Assembly: GCA_017745295.1 (NCBI GenBank)
Contig: JAGHZR010000018.1
Coordinates: 1-64,000, forward strand
Direction: 5' to 3'
DNA length: 64,000 nt
From: Novosphingobium sp.
GTDB taxonomy: Bacteria; Pseudomonadota; Alphaproteobacteria; Sphingomonadales; Sphingomonadaceae
Position 1 is the first letter of the stretch. Each line of letters starts with the position of its first letter. A program made the translations under genes and the position numbers. The notes beneath the pieces are model-generated. The model made no database searches and had not been told where the DNA came from. It saw only the letters and a program-made list of their open reading frames with translations. This document shows, in pieces, positions 1 through 8,423 of the stretch.

Positions 1-229
1 AAAGCCGGACAACTAGCGCTCCCCGCTTTCTTGCGATGGGGGAACAAGCTGTCCGTCTCTCGTGGCGACCGCTGCGAAACCGTGTGGTCCGCTGCGGTGA
101 GAGGCCCTCTAAGACCGCCCCACGATTCGGTCAACACGCTAATTTCAAAAAAACGACATTTTTCTAAAATCACACGGATTTCCGCCGTTTCTGAAAAGCC
201 TATTCCTCGATCCGCCTCGCCGGATACGA

Positions 230-266
230 TTTGGGCCGGGACGAAAAGTATTCGTCCCGGCCCAAA
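230..266 (-). terminator. Hairpin after the TauE gene, probable terminator
   Basis: A perfect 16-bp inverted repeat (TTTGGGCCGGGACGAA and its complement) encloses a 5-nt loop 30 bp past the stop of the TauE/SafE gene. There is no T-tract on the minus strand, so it may act as a 3'-end stabiliser rather than a classical intrinsic terminator. In the rest of positions 1-295 I see no supportable gene. Confidence 0.5.
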
Positions 267-295
267 CGATGGCGATTCTGCCTCTGTTTTCCAGT

Positions 296-1078
296 CTAGA
301 GTCCCGGAACCAGATGCCAGGCCTTGGCGATGCTGAAGACACTCGTGGCGATCAGGACGAGGGCGACCGCAAAGAGCAGCACGCGCGGCGGCACCCTCTT
401 GGCCAGCAAGGCTCCGAACGGCGCTGCGATAACGCCGCCCACGATCATCCCGATCGTCACCGCACTGAAGGCACTGAAGCCCAGCGCGCCGATGAAGGAA
501 ATGGAGATCGAGAGCGACAGCAGGAACTCCGCCGTATTGACCGTGCCGATCACCTTGGCCGGGTCTCCGCCCTGCACCAGCAGGTTGGACGTCACGACCG
601 GCCCCCAGCCACCGCCGCCCGCTGCATCGAGGAAGCCGCCTGCCAGCGCCAGTGGCCGGGTCATGCGCGGATCCTCGAAGCGCGGCTTCGACATGCGGAT
701 CGCCTTCACCAGCAGGTAGAAGCCGATGCCCGTCAAATAGAGCATGATATAAGGCCGCGCGAGCGAGCCATCGATGTTGGACAGCACATAGGCACCCACC
801 ACGCCCCCCACCACGCCGAAGGGAACGAGCCGTTTGAACAGGCCCCAGTCGACATTGCGATGGACGATGTGGCTCGCCCCCGACGCCCCTGTCGTGAAGA
901 TCTCCACGAGGTGGGTACTGGCCGAAGCCGCGGCCGGTGCGACTCCCAGGACGCTGACGAGCATCGTCTGGGAGATCACGCCGAAGGCCATGCCCAAGGC
1001 GCCGTCGATGACTTGCGCGGCAAATCCGACGACGATGAAGGGCACGACGTCCCACACGCCTATTCCGAGATCGAACAT
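296..1078 (-). CDS. Sulfite exporter TauE/SafE family membrane protein
   Basis: The 260-residue protein is almost entirely hydrophobic, with about eight membrane helices. It has the two glycine-rich halves typical of TauE/SafE permeases: an N-terminal FAAQVIDGALGMAFG segment and an internal GGFLDAAGGGGWGPV segment. The family exports sulfite, sulfoacetate or related anions, or takes up sulfur compounds. A GGGAGGA ribosome site precedes the ATG. It is the last gene of a minus-strand unit, 34 bp after a TonB receptor gene, so export of a sulfur anion coupled to uptake of a sulfur source is a reasonable inference. The substrate cannot be read from sequence. Confidence 0.85.
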   Translation of the reverse strand: MFDLGIGVWDVVPFIVVGFAAQVIDGALGMAFGVISQTMLVSVLGVAPAAASASTHLVEIFTTGASGASHIVHRNVDWGLFKRLVPFGVVGGVVGAYVLSNIDGSLARPYIMLYLTGIGFYLLVKAIRMSKPRFEDPRMTRPLALAGGFLDAAGGGGWGPVVTSNLLVQGGDPAKVIGTVNTAEFLLSLSISISFIGALGFSAFSAVTIGMIVGGVIAAPFGALLAKRVPPRVLLFAVALVLIATSVFSIAKAWHLVPGL

Positions 1079-1112
1079 GAGGTTGTCCTCCCTGTTCCTG
1101 AAGTTGCGGAGA

Positions 1113-3647
1113 TCAGAAGCCGTACCGGACGGTCAGGCCCCAGGTACGCGGGTCGCCGGGAAGCCCTGCTATCAGGCCGGTGTTGCCGGGACCGACGAAG
1201 AGCTGGTCGAAGTAGTTCTGATCGAAAGCGTTGCGGACCCAGCCATAGATGTCAAACCCGTTGTCCGTGCGGAAGCCGAGGCGGAAGTTCGACAGGCTGT
1301 AGCCGTCGATCCAGGTATAGGCCGAGGGCGAGGGGTTCGACGAGAAGTTCGAGCGATAGCTGCCGTCATAACCGAAGTAGACTTCGCCTTCCTGGCCGAG
1401 CAGGGTCGCCGGCTGATTGACTTCCGCGCCGAAAGAGAACGACCACTTCGAGACGCCGGGCAGGCGCTGGCCCGAGATGTTGCAGTTCGCCGGGCTGAGC
1501 GCTCCGGGAACCCCGGCGGCTCCGGGAACCTGCGTGCCGGTGACGGTGGTGCCGCCCGAAAGCTCCGGCGGGCAGGGCGCGTCGACGAAGCGGCGGTAGG
1601 TCGCATCGGTATAGGCGCCGTTGACATAGGCATTGAAGCGCTCGCTCGGCCGGATCGAGAAGTCCGCCTCCACGCCCTGCGACCGCACCGCGCCGGCATT
1701 GGCGAGGTAGCCGCGCAGCACGCCGAACTGGCCGTTGTTCACATTGGCCTGGTAATTCTTGATGTCGGTGCGGAAGATCGAGAGGTTGAGCGTCGCCTTG
1801 CGGTCCCAGAACTGCGACTTGATGCCCAGTTCGTAATGGTTGACGTCTTCCGGCTTGACCGTGGCGGCCGCCAGGATCGGATTGTTCTGGGTGTCGGTGG
1901 GCACGCCGTTCTGGTTGATGCCGCCCGATTTGAAGGACTTGGCGTACGTCCCATAGACAAGCACGTCCGGCGCGACCTTGTAGCTCGCGGTGAAATCGTA
2001 GCTGAAGTTCCAGTCGCTGAACTCGGGCGAGATTTCCTGCGGCGTGAAGATCGCCAGCTGCGCGGTCTTGATCGCGTTCGTCGGGCCGGTGGTGAGCACC
2101 GGGTTGCCCGCCCCGTCGAACACGCGGCGCTGGTAGTAGCCTTCCTTCTTGTCGTAGTTCAGGCGCACGCCCGGCTGGACCGTCAGTTCGGGGGTGATGT
2201 GCCAGCTCAGCTGGCCGAATAGGGCCGCGCTGGTGTTCTTCAGGTACTGGGTATTGTAGGCGACGAGGCCGTTGAGCACCGCAGGATTGTTCGACAGGGC
2301 ATTCGAGGGCGCGATGTTCCAGCGGCTGGACGCGGTGCCATGGGCCTCGGTGCCCTGAGTGTCGATCCGCTGGTAGAAGCCGAAAGCGCCGACCACGAAA
2401 TCGATCTTGTCGCTGCTGTAGTTGTAGCGCAGCTCCTGCGTGTACTGGTCCTGCTGCGAGGGATTCTGCGACAGGGCGACGATCGGCAGGCCGGTGAAGT
2501 CACGGTCGTTCGACGGATCCCAGTCCCAGAAGCGCCAGGCGGAGATCGACGTCAACGTGCCCTGCCCGAGGTCCCACTTCACGCGCAGCGAGGCACCGCC
2601 GATCTTGTTCTTGGCGCGCAAGTCGGTGTCGAGGTCGGTCAGGCGGTCGAAAGCGTTGCGGCTTGGCGGGGCATAGCCCAGCGCGGCGGACAGCGCCTCG
2701 AACTGGCGGTTGAGCGCGCGCTGGGTCAGGCCGGTGCGGACATAGACCGAGCCGCAGCAATTGGCATCCTGCGCGCTGAAGTCGCCCGCGAGCGTGACTT
2801 CGAGATCTTCCGTCGGCTTCCAGAGTAGCTGGCCGCGCAGGCCGAGATTGTCCTGCCCCTGGATGTGCTCGCCGGTGACGACATTGTAGATCGTCCCCTT
2901 GCGGCTGGTCGACGAAATCGCGAGACGCGCGGCCAGCTTGTCGGTCAGCGGGCCGGAAACGGCGGCCTTGGCCTGCTTGAAGTTGTAGTTGCCGATCGAG
3001 ACCTCGGCCTTGCCCTCGAAGTCGAAAGTCGGCTGGTTGGTCGTGATGTTGATCGCGCCGGCGGTGGTGTTCTTGCCATAGAGCGTGCCCTGCGGACCGC
3101 GCAGGACCTCGATCTGGGCGACGTCGAGGAAATCGAACGTGGCCGAGGCGACGCGCGAGTTGTAGACGTCGTCGACATAGATGCCCACGCCCTGCTCGAT
3201 GCCGTCGTTGGTCAGGCCGAACGGCACGCCGAGGCCGCGGATGTTGACGGCGGTGTTGCGCGGGTTCGACGAATAGAACTGCAAGGTCGGCGTCAGCTGC
3301 TGCAGGCGGCCGACGTTGAAAGAGCCGGTGGAATCGATGTGTTCCCCGCCCACCACCGAAATCGCCAGCGGCACGTCCTGACTCGATTCCTGACGGCGGC
3401 GCGCGGTCACGAAGATTTCGCCGCCCCGATCGTGGGCGCCGGTGCCGACCGAGGTCGGCGGCACTTCATCGTCGCTGCTGGCAGCGACGGCGGTTCCGGC
3501 AGCACTCGCAGCGGCAGTGGGCGCAGCGACGTCCTCCCTGGCCCCATTTTCCTTGGCCAGAGCAGGAGTCGCGGCCAGCATCAGCGTAAACGACAGACAG
3601 GCGAGCGGAAGCGGGGCCGGCAGCGGCCCGCGAAAGGTCTTTCTCAT
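1113..3647 (-). CDS. TonB-dependent outer-membrane receptor
   Basis: An 844-residue outer-membrane receptor with a signal peptide (about residues 1-30, hydrophobic core ending TPALA), then a plug domain containing IFVTARRRQESSQDVPL and LRGPQGTLYGKNTTAGAIN, then a beta-barrel ending in the aromatic residue F (LTVRYGF). Start chosen at 3647 because AAGGGGG sits just upstream; an in-frame extension to 3785 has no signal peptide. It lies between a DUF2292 gene and a TauE/SafE exporter gene on the same strand, so the substrate may be a sulfur-containing organic compound (inference). Iron complexes are the usual alternative, but the barrel resembles the large sphingomonad group used for organic nutrients. 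Confidence 0.88.
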   Translation of the reverse strand: MRKTFRGPLPAPLPLACLSFTLMLAATPALAKENGAREDVAAPTAAASAAGTAVAASSDDEVPPTSVGTGAHDRGGEIFVTARRRQESSQDVPLAISVVGGEHIDSTGSFNVGRLQQLTPTLQFYSSNPRNTAVNIRGLGVPFGLTNDGIEQGVGIYVDDVYNSRVASATFDFLDVAQIEVLRGPQGTLYGKNTTAGAINITTNQPTFDFEGKAEVSIGNYNFKQAKAAVSGPLTDKLAARLAISSTSRKGTIYNVVTGEHIQGQDNLGLRGQLLWKPTEDLEVTLAGDFSAQDANCCGSVYVRTGLTQRALNRQFEALSAALGYAPPSRNAFDRLTDLDTDLRAKNKIGGASLRVKWDLGQGTLTSISAWRFWDWDPSNDRDFTGLPIVALSQNPSQQDQYTQELRYNYSSDKIDFVVGAFGFYQRIDTQGTEAHGTASSRWNIAPSNALSNNPAVLNGLVAYNTQYLKNTSAALFGQLSWHITPELTVQPGVRLNYDKKEGYYQRRVFDGAGNPVLTTGPTNAIKTAQLAIFTPQEISPEFSDWNFSYDFTASYKVAPDVLVYGTYAKSFKSGGINQNGVPTDTQNNPILAAATVKPEDVNHYELGIKSQFWDRKATLNLSIFRTDIKNYQANVNNGQFGVLRGYLANAGAVRSQGVEADFSIRPSERFNAYVNGAYTDATYRRFVDAPCPPELSGGTTVTGTQVPGAAGVPGALSPANCNISGQRLPGVSKWSFSFGAEVNQPATLLGQEGEVYFGYDGSYRSNFSSNPSPSAYTWIDGYSLSNFRLGFRTDNGFDIYGWVRNAFDQNYFDQLFVGPGNTGLIAGLPGDPRTWGLTVRYGF

Positions 3648-3732
3648 GTGATCCCCCTTGATGGTATGTCGAAGGGCCTCACATCCGGTGGTCCGGTCTG
3701 CGCGGCAGAGTGCGGTTCGTCGGTGGCGCGCC

Positions 3733-3930
3733 TTACGAGGCGAAGCGCCGCCGTTCGGTGATGTCGAGCTGAACCAGCTTCCCATCGTGGACTGTCAGCT
3801 GGATGACGCCGTAGCGCATCTGGTCCAGAGCATCGGCGACTACCTGAAGCGGTGCCACCTTGGGATTGCTTGCGGACTCCTTGGCGAGGTGCAGTCCCGA
3901 TCGCTGGTTGTCCGATGACGGTTGAGACAT
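3733..3930 (-). CDS. DUF2292 (YezD-like) small protein
   Basis: A 65-residue protein whose C-terminal half, LDQMRYGVIQLTVHDGKLVQ followed by LDITERRRF, matches the DUF2292/YezD pattern of one helix plus a short beta hairpin. Family members usually sit near cysteine or sulfate assimilation genes; the biochemical role is unknown. The start at 3930 is preceded by GGAGGAAG, a strong ribosome site; the upstream in-frame Met at 3987 lies inside the promoter palindrome and is unlikely. First gene of the unit that continues into the TonB receptor (85 bp gap) and the TauE exporter. Confidence 0.75.
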   Translation of the reverse strand: MSQPSSDNQRSGLHLAKESASNPKVAPLQVVADALDQMRYGVIQLTVHDGKLVQLDITERRRFAS

Positions 3931-3977
3931 TGCGAATCTTCCTCCGAGCGCGGCTTTTCCTGCCGCCATCCGCACTC

Positions 3978-4008
3978 GTATTCTCAACTTAAAAAGTTGA
4001 CAATATCC
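3978..4008 (-). promoter_or_regulatory. Promoter and probable Rrf2 operator of the DUF2292-TonB-TauE unit
   Basis: On the minus strand TTGTCA (-35) is followed after 17 nt by TACGAG (-10). The -35 lies next to an inverted repeat, CAACTT-aaa-AAGTTG at 3985-3999. The word TTGTCAAC recurs upstream of the neighbouring Rrf2 gene, which makes it the best candidate binding word for that regulator. Confidence 0.45.
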
Positions 4009-4201
4009 CTAGCCGAAAGTTTCTCGTTTCCGCGCCAAAGCAAAATCTTTTTACGCCGAAGCGATATCGCGCTGCCCCGTTTGATCCGGGCGGCAAATTC
4101 GAGGGATTGCGGGTCGTCCTGCGCAAAAGCGCATGAAAATTGTCTATTTTTATGAGAAGCTTGGCAGGCAAGAACGGTGCCCCCCGCTCGCCGGGCCGCG
4201 C

Positions 4202-4654
4202 TCAGTTCTCGCTGTCGGCCTGTGCCGGGACGAGTTCGATCCGATCCGACAGACGTACTCCATCGAGCAGTTCCGCGGTGCGATCGCGCACTTCGAGCAT
4301 CAGCGCGCGGGTGCGGCAATTCTCTTCTTCGAGGCAGTTCTTGCACTTTTCATGCGCGAAACGGCTGGCGCAAGGCACCAGCGCGAGCGACCCGCGCATC
4401 AGGCGGATCAGATCGCCATAGGTGATGTCGATCGGGGAGACCGCCAGCCGGTAGCCGCCGTCCTTGCCACGCTGGGAATCGACGATGCCGAAGCGGCTCA
4501 GTTCCGACAGGATCGTGGTCAGGAACTTGGCGGGAATGTTCTGTGCTTCCGCGATCTGCGCGAGCTGGATCGGACCCTGCCCGTAGTTGTCGGCAAGATG
4601 CTGCATGGCGCGGATGGCGTAGCGGGTTTTCTGCGAAAGCACGCCTGCCGTCAT
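4202..4654 (-). CDS. Rrf2 family transcriptional regulator with four cysteines
   Basis: A 150-residue Rrf2 protein. The N-terminal winged helix-turn-helix (residues 1-75) contains the family signature KFLTTILSELSRFGIVDSQR followed by GKDGGYRL. The sensor region has cysteines at 95, 104, 107 and 113, more than the three used by IscR to hold [2Fe-2S], so an iron-sulfur or thiol sensor is plausible. CymR-type cysteine regulators are the main alternative. It lies beside a DUF2292-TonB-TauE unit on the same strand but with its own promoter 531 bp or more from it, and shares the TTGTCAAC word with that unit. It probably regulates both (inference). Confidence 0.85.
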   Translation of the reverse strand: MTAGVLSQKTRYAIRAMQHLADNYGQGPIQLAQIAEAQNIPAKFLTTILSELSRFGIVDSQRGKDGGYRLAVSPIDITYGDLIRLMRGSLALVPCASRFAHEKCKNCLEEENCRTRALMLEVRDRTAELLDGVRLSDRIELVPAQADSEN

Positions 4655-4715
4655 GCCGCAGCACGCGCGCCCATGGCAAGGCCGCCGGGCGGGGATTTCG
4701 CAGATTGTCAGTCTC

Positions 4716-4731
4716 TTCGGTTGACAACTTG
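4716..4731 (-). promoter_or_regulatory. Putative Rrf2 autoregulatory operator
   Basis: The 9-bp palindrome GTTGACAAC at 4720-4728 reads AAGTTGTCAACC on the minus strand, and TTGTCA is a fair -35. The word TTGTCAAC is identical to the one upstream of the DUF2292 gene. The remaining part of 4655-5040 holds the leader of the next TonB receptor gene and no further gene that I can support. Confidence 0.4.
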
Positions 4732-5040
4732 AAGCGGGACCGGGCGGCGGAAATTGTCCTCCGTTCCTTCACGGCTTGACGCGGGAGCCCCTTGGCCGCC
4801 GCCTTTCGCAGTGCAAAAGCCGGATCGCCTCCCCCCATGGCCCGTCCACGCCGCAAGGAACCCGCGAAAATCGCAATTTTTGCATCCGGACAGCGGCCTG
4901 CCGGGGTCCTCCGATCAAGTACTTATTCGCAAATGCACAAGACCCATTCCACACCCCGCGCCAGATTTTCCGTCAAGCGGCCACATGCACGAACGAGCCG
5001 CGCAACCGGGAATCGGTCTGACTTTGTTCGGGGAACTACC

Positions 5041-7425
5041 ATGATCAGCAAGTCACGAATCGCCTATGCGCTCGCTTCGAGCGTCTCGCTTCTCGCGTTC
5101 GCATCGGGCACGGCACATGCGGAAGACGCCGATGCCGCCGCTGCGGCGGCGGCCGTCGCGGCTCCGGCGGAAGGCCTTACCGATATCGTCGTCACCGCCG
5201 AGCGCCGCGACGTCAGCCTCCAGCAGGCCCCGCTCTCGGTGAGCGCGATCACCGCCGAGACGCTCAAGGCGGCGAACATCAACGACATCACCGGCCTCAA
5301 CGGCACGGTTCCCGGCCTGGTCGTGGCCAAGAGCGGGGGCGGCGAGCGCATCATCACCATTCGCGGCGTCGGTTCGGAAACCCCGGAGAACACCAATACC
5401 CAGCCGGGCGTCTCCTACCACATCGACGGCGTCTACATCTTCAACTCTATCGCCGCGAGCGCAGCCTTCATCGACGTGGCGCAAGTGGAAGTGCTGCGCG
5501 GCCCGCAGGGCACCCTGTTCGGCCAGGGATCGACCGGCGGCACCATCAACGTCGTCTCGATCGAACCGAGCACCGAAAGCGTGAGCGGCAACGTCAATGC
5601 GGGCTACGGCAACTACAACTACATGGAAGGCTCGGGCGCGCTGAACGTGCCGCTTTCCGATACCCTGGCCGTGCGCGGCGCCTTCCAGTTCACCAAGCAC
5701 GATGGCTATTCCCACGCCACCGAGGTGCCCGGCTTCCGCAAGTACGACCTCGACGACCAGGACGAGACCGGCTGGCGCCTCGGCGCCAAGTGGCAGCCCG
5801 CCTCGAACTTCTCGATCGTGCTGAACACCGTGCAGTTCACCAGTAATACCAACGGCCCGGCGCAGAAGAACATCCTCGACCCCAATCCGGACCTGCGCGA
5901 GCTGACCCAGGACTATCCCGGCCGCTCGGTGGTGAAGACCCAGCTCTACACCGGCGTCGTCAAGTGGGAAACACCGTTTGCCACGATCAAGTCGATCACC
6001 GGCTATCAGAAGCTTCACTCCGAACAGGCCTGGGACGCCGACGGGCTGGATACCACGCTGTTCTATGCCCAGACCTACAACCCGATCAGCTTCACCGGCA
6101 CCGCCTACGACCACGTTCCGCTGTGGGAATCGGATACCAAGAGCTGGAGCCAGGAAATAAACCTGACTTCCAACGGCTCCGGCCCGTTCAGCTGGGTGCT
6201 CGGCGGCGTCTACCTGCACTCGTCGAACAGCCAGTACGTCAACGAATACCGCAGCGACGACGACAACTTCCTCCAGGAAGCCCTGCCCTCCGATACCGCC
6301 TGGAACGATCCGCTGGTCGCCAACCTGACCTATGCCGAACTCTCGACGATCAAGCGCGATCTCTACGCGTTCTTCGCGCAGGGTACTTACAGCCTGACCA
6401 GCCGGCTCAAGCTGACGGCAGGTGCGCGCTACAACCACGACAAATCGACCGGCACTTACGATTCGATGTCCGGCGGTGCCTCGGGCCAGACTTCGGGCGC
6501 CTACCTCCAGCCCAGCCCAACCGGCAGCCGCAAGGGCGACGCCTGGACCGGCAAAGTCGCGCTCGACTACCAGATCACGCCTGCCAACATGGTCTATGCC
6601 AGCTGGACGCGCGGCTTCAAGCCGGGCGGCATCAACTCCGCCGCCTCCACCGGAGGCAGCTATGCGATCCTGCCGACCTACCGGCAGGAAACCGTCGATT
6701 CCTTCGAAATCGGCACGAAGAACCGCTTCCTGGGCGACACGCTCCAGATCAACGGCTCGGCCTTCCTCTACAATTACAAGAACATGCAGTTCCTGGAGGA
6801 AGACCCGATCCTCTACGGCGAAGGCATCAGCAACGCCCCCAAGGCGCGGGTCTACGGCCTGGAACTCGAAGGCTCGTACATCCCCACCGAGGGCCTGCGC
6901 TTCGATGCCTCGATGTCGTACCTCGAAGGCGAGTTCACCTCGCACTACCTCGCGCTCGATCCCACCAATGCGGCCAATGCCCAGAATGCGGCGGGCTATC
7001 CCGACTACCTGTTCTGGAGCAATTTCTACCCGGCCATGCTCACCCGAGACGCCGCCCGCGCGGACATCAAGGGTAACCGCGTCCCCAAGCTGCCGCGCTG
7101 GCAGGGCAACATTGCGGCCACCTGGAACGGCAAGGTCGGCCCCGGCGAACTGACCGCTCGTGCCCAGCTAATCTATCGCGGCAAGTACCAGTTCCGGCTG
7201 TTCAACGAAGGCGACGTGGACCTCACCCCCTCGTACACGCAGGTCAACGCCATGCTGAAGTACGAGCCGGAAGGCACCAATACCAACATCACGCTGCGGG
7301 CGATCAACCTGTTCGACAGGAACGGTATCAACTCGCGCTTTTCGGACCCTTATGGCAGCGCCCAGGTGATGGACACCTACATCCCGCCGCGTCAGGTGAT
7401 CCTTTCGGTGGGATACAAGTTCTAA
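5041..7425 (+). CDS. TonB-dependent outer-membrane receptor
   Basis: A 794-residue receptor. Signal peptide ends near SGTAHA (residue 24); the plug starts with DIVVTAERRDVSLQQAPLS and contains EVLRGPQGTLFGQGSTGGTI; the barrel ends in ILSVGYKF with a terminal phenylalanine. GGGGAA lies 9 nt before the ATG at 5041; the reading frame extends to 4792 but that part is not signal-peptide-like. It opens a plus-strand run of transporter and oxygenase genes, so it probably imports the substrate of that cluster (inference). It differs clearly in sequence from the receptor at 1113-3647, so this is not a recent duplication. Confidence 0.88.
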   Translation: MISKSRIAYALASSVSLLAFASGTAHAEDADAAAAAAAVAAPAEGLTDIVVTAERRDVSLQQAPLSVSAITAETLKAANINDITGLNGTVPGLVVAKSGGGERIITIRGVGSETPENTNTQPGVSYHIDGVYIFNSIAASAAFIDVAQVEVLRGPQGTLFGQGSTGGTINVVSIEPSTESVSGNVNAGYGNYNYMEGSGALNVPLSDTLAVRGAFQFTKHDGYSHATEVPGFRKYDLDDQDETGWRLGAKWQPASNFSIVLNTVQFTSNTNGPAQKNILDPNPDLRELTQDYPGRSVVKTQLYTGVVKWETPFATIKSITGYQKLHSEQAWDADGLDTTLFYAQTYNPISFTGTAYDHVPLWESDTKSWSQEINLTSNGSGPFSWVLGGVYLHSSNSQYVNEYRSDDDNFLQEALPSDTAWNDPLVANLTYAELSTIKRDLYAFFAQGTYSLTSRLKLTAGARYNHDKSTGTYDSMSGGASGQTSGAYLQPSPTGSRKGDAWTGKVALDYQITPANMVYASWTRGFKPGGINSAASTGGSYAILPTYRQETVDSFEIGTKNRFLGDTLQINGSAFLYNYKNMQFLEEDPILYGEGISNAPKARVYGLELEGSYIPTEGLRFDASMSYLEGEFTSHYLALDPTNAANAQNAAGYPDYLFWSNFYPAMLTRDAARADIKGNRVPKLPRWQGNIAATWNGKVGPGELTARAQLIYRGKYQFRLFNEGDVDLTPSYTQVNAMLKYEPEGTNTNITLRAINLFDRNGINSRFSDPYGSAQVMDTYIPPRQVILSVGYKF

Positions 7426-7464
7426 ACAAAGAGCCCTTCGGTCGCGCAAAAGGGATCCAGTCGA

Positions 7465-7499
7465 GGGCGCCGGTCACAGGATCGGCGCCCCTTTCCCTT
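7465..7499 (+). terminator. Terminator after the second TonB receptor
   Basis: GGGCGCCG and CGGCGCCC form an 8-bp stem around a 10-nt loop, followed by the pyrimidine run CTTTCCCTT. It ends 40-75 bp past the receptor stop codon and separates the receptor from the downstream genes. Confidence 0.55.
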
Positions 7500-7651
7500 C
7501 CCCGAAGATTTTCGAAAGCGGAATCAGTCCCGCGAAACCCCAAGCGCGATAGGGACAGGAATGCTCGGACTGTCCGCCTCCCGGTCCGGGCAGCTATCAT
7601 CCCGCCGTCGCGGGGCCGGACCGGCCGTGCTCCGCCGCGATGGAGGCCGCC

Positions 7652-8290
7652 ATGTCCGCCAGACTGAGCCTGTTCTACGGCCTGCTCGGCAAAGTGCAGC
7701 CCTATTTTCGCGGCGCCCGCATGGGCCGCTTCGAAGCCGCGCTCGGCCCGGCCGCAGGCGCGCGGGTGCTCGACCTCGGCGGCACGACCGAGATCTGGAA
7801 CCTGGTCCCGACGGCGCTGGACATCACCATCGTCAACCTCCCCGGCGTGCCGCGCCATGAGGATATCGCCAGCCATCACCGTTTCACCTTTCTCGACGGC
7901 GACGCCACCGGGCTTACCCAGTTCGCCGACAATGCCTTCGATCTGGTCTTCTCCAACAGCGTGATCGAACATGTCGGCGGCCCCGAAAAGGAGCGCCTCT
8001 TCGCCGGAGAAGTGCGGCGGCTGGCCCCGGCCTACTGGATCCAGACCCCCTCGATCTGGTTCCCGCTGGAGGCGCATACCGGCCTGCCCTTCTGGTGGTT
8101 CGCCCCCGCCCGCCTGCGCGCCGCGCTGCACCGGCGCTGGGAGCGCATATTGCCCGCCTGGAACGAGATGGTCGCGGGCACGACCGTGCTGGGCCGCAAG
8201 CGGCTGCGTTCGTACTTTCCCGATGCCGAGCACGGCATCGAATGGGTCGCCGGCTTCCCCAAGTCCTACTTCGCCTACCGCACCGCCTGA
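7652..8290 (+). CDS. Class I SAM-dependent methyltransferase
   Basis: A 212-residue protein with a Rossmann methyltransferase fold: motif I VLDLGGTTEIW, an acidic loop FLDGDATGL, and the motif IV region FDLVFSNSVIEHVGG. The target cannot be deduced. Start chosen at 7652, where GGAGG stands 5 nt upstream; an in-frame ATG at 7640 overlaps that site. It lies between a TonB receptor and an MFS transporter. It resembles bacterial methyltransferases near glycan or small-molecule genes, so it may or may not belong to the catabolic cluster. Confidence 0.75.
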   Translation: MSARLSLFYGLLGKVQPYFRGARMGRFEAALGPAAGARVLDLGGTTEIWNLVPTALDITIVNLPGVPRHEDIASHHRFTFLDGDATGLTQFADNAFDLVFSNSVIEHVGGPEKERLFAGEVRRLAPAYWIQTPSIWFPLEAHTGLPFWWFAPARLRAALHRRWERILPAWNEMVAGTTVLGRKRLRSYFPDAEHGIEWVAGFPKSYFAYRTA

Positions 8291-8423
8291 CCCGCCTTCT
8301 TGTTTCGCGGCAGCGATCAACTATCTAGGCGCGGGTCATCAAGAGTGTGCAGCCGCAGCATGAGAGCCTGCACGGCGTGTCAGTCCGGCGATTCCATCCC
8401 GGACGGAACCCGCAGGAGTCGCA

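Noticed and set aside
31..342. Short overlapping frames at the left edge
   Set aside because: They run on both strands through the hairpin at 230-266, have no ribosome site and no recognisable domain.
5053..6945. A 630-codon frame antisense to the second TonB receptor
   Set aside because: Shadow of the receptor gene; its translation is low-complexity and rich in Val, Ala, Gly and Arg, with no recognised domain.
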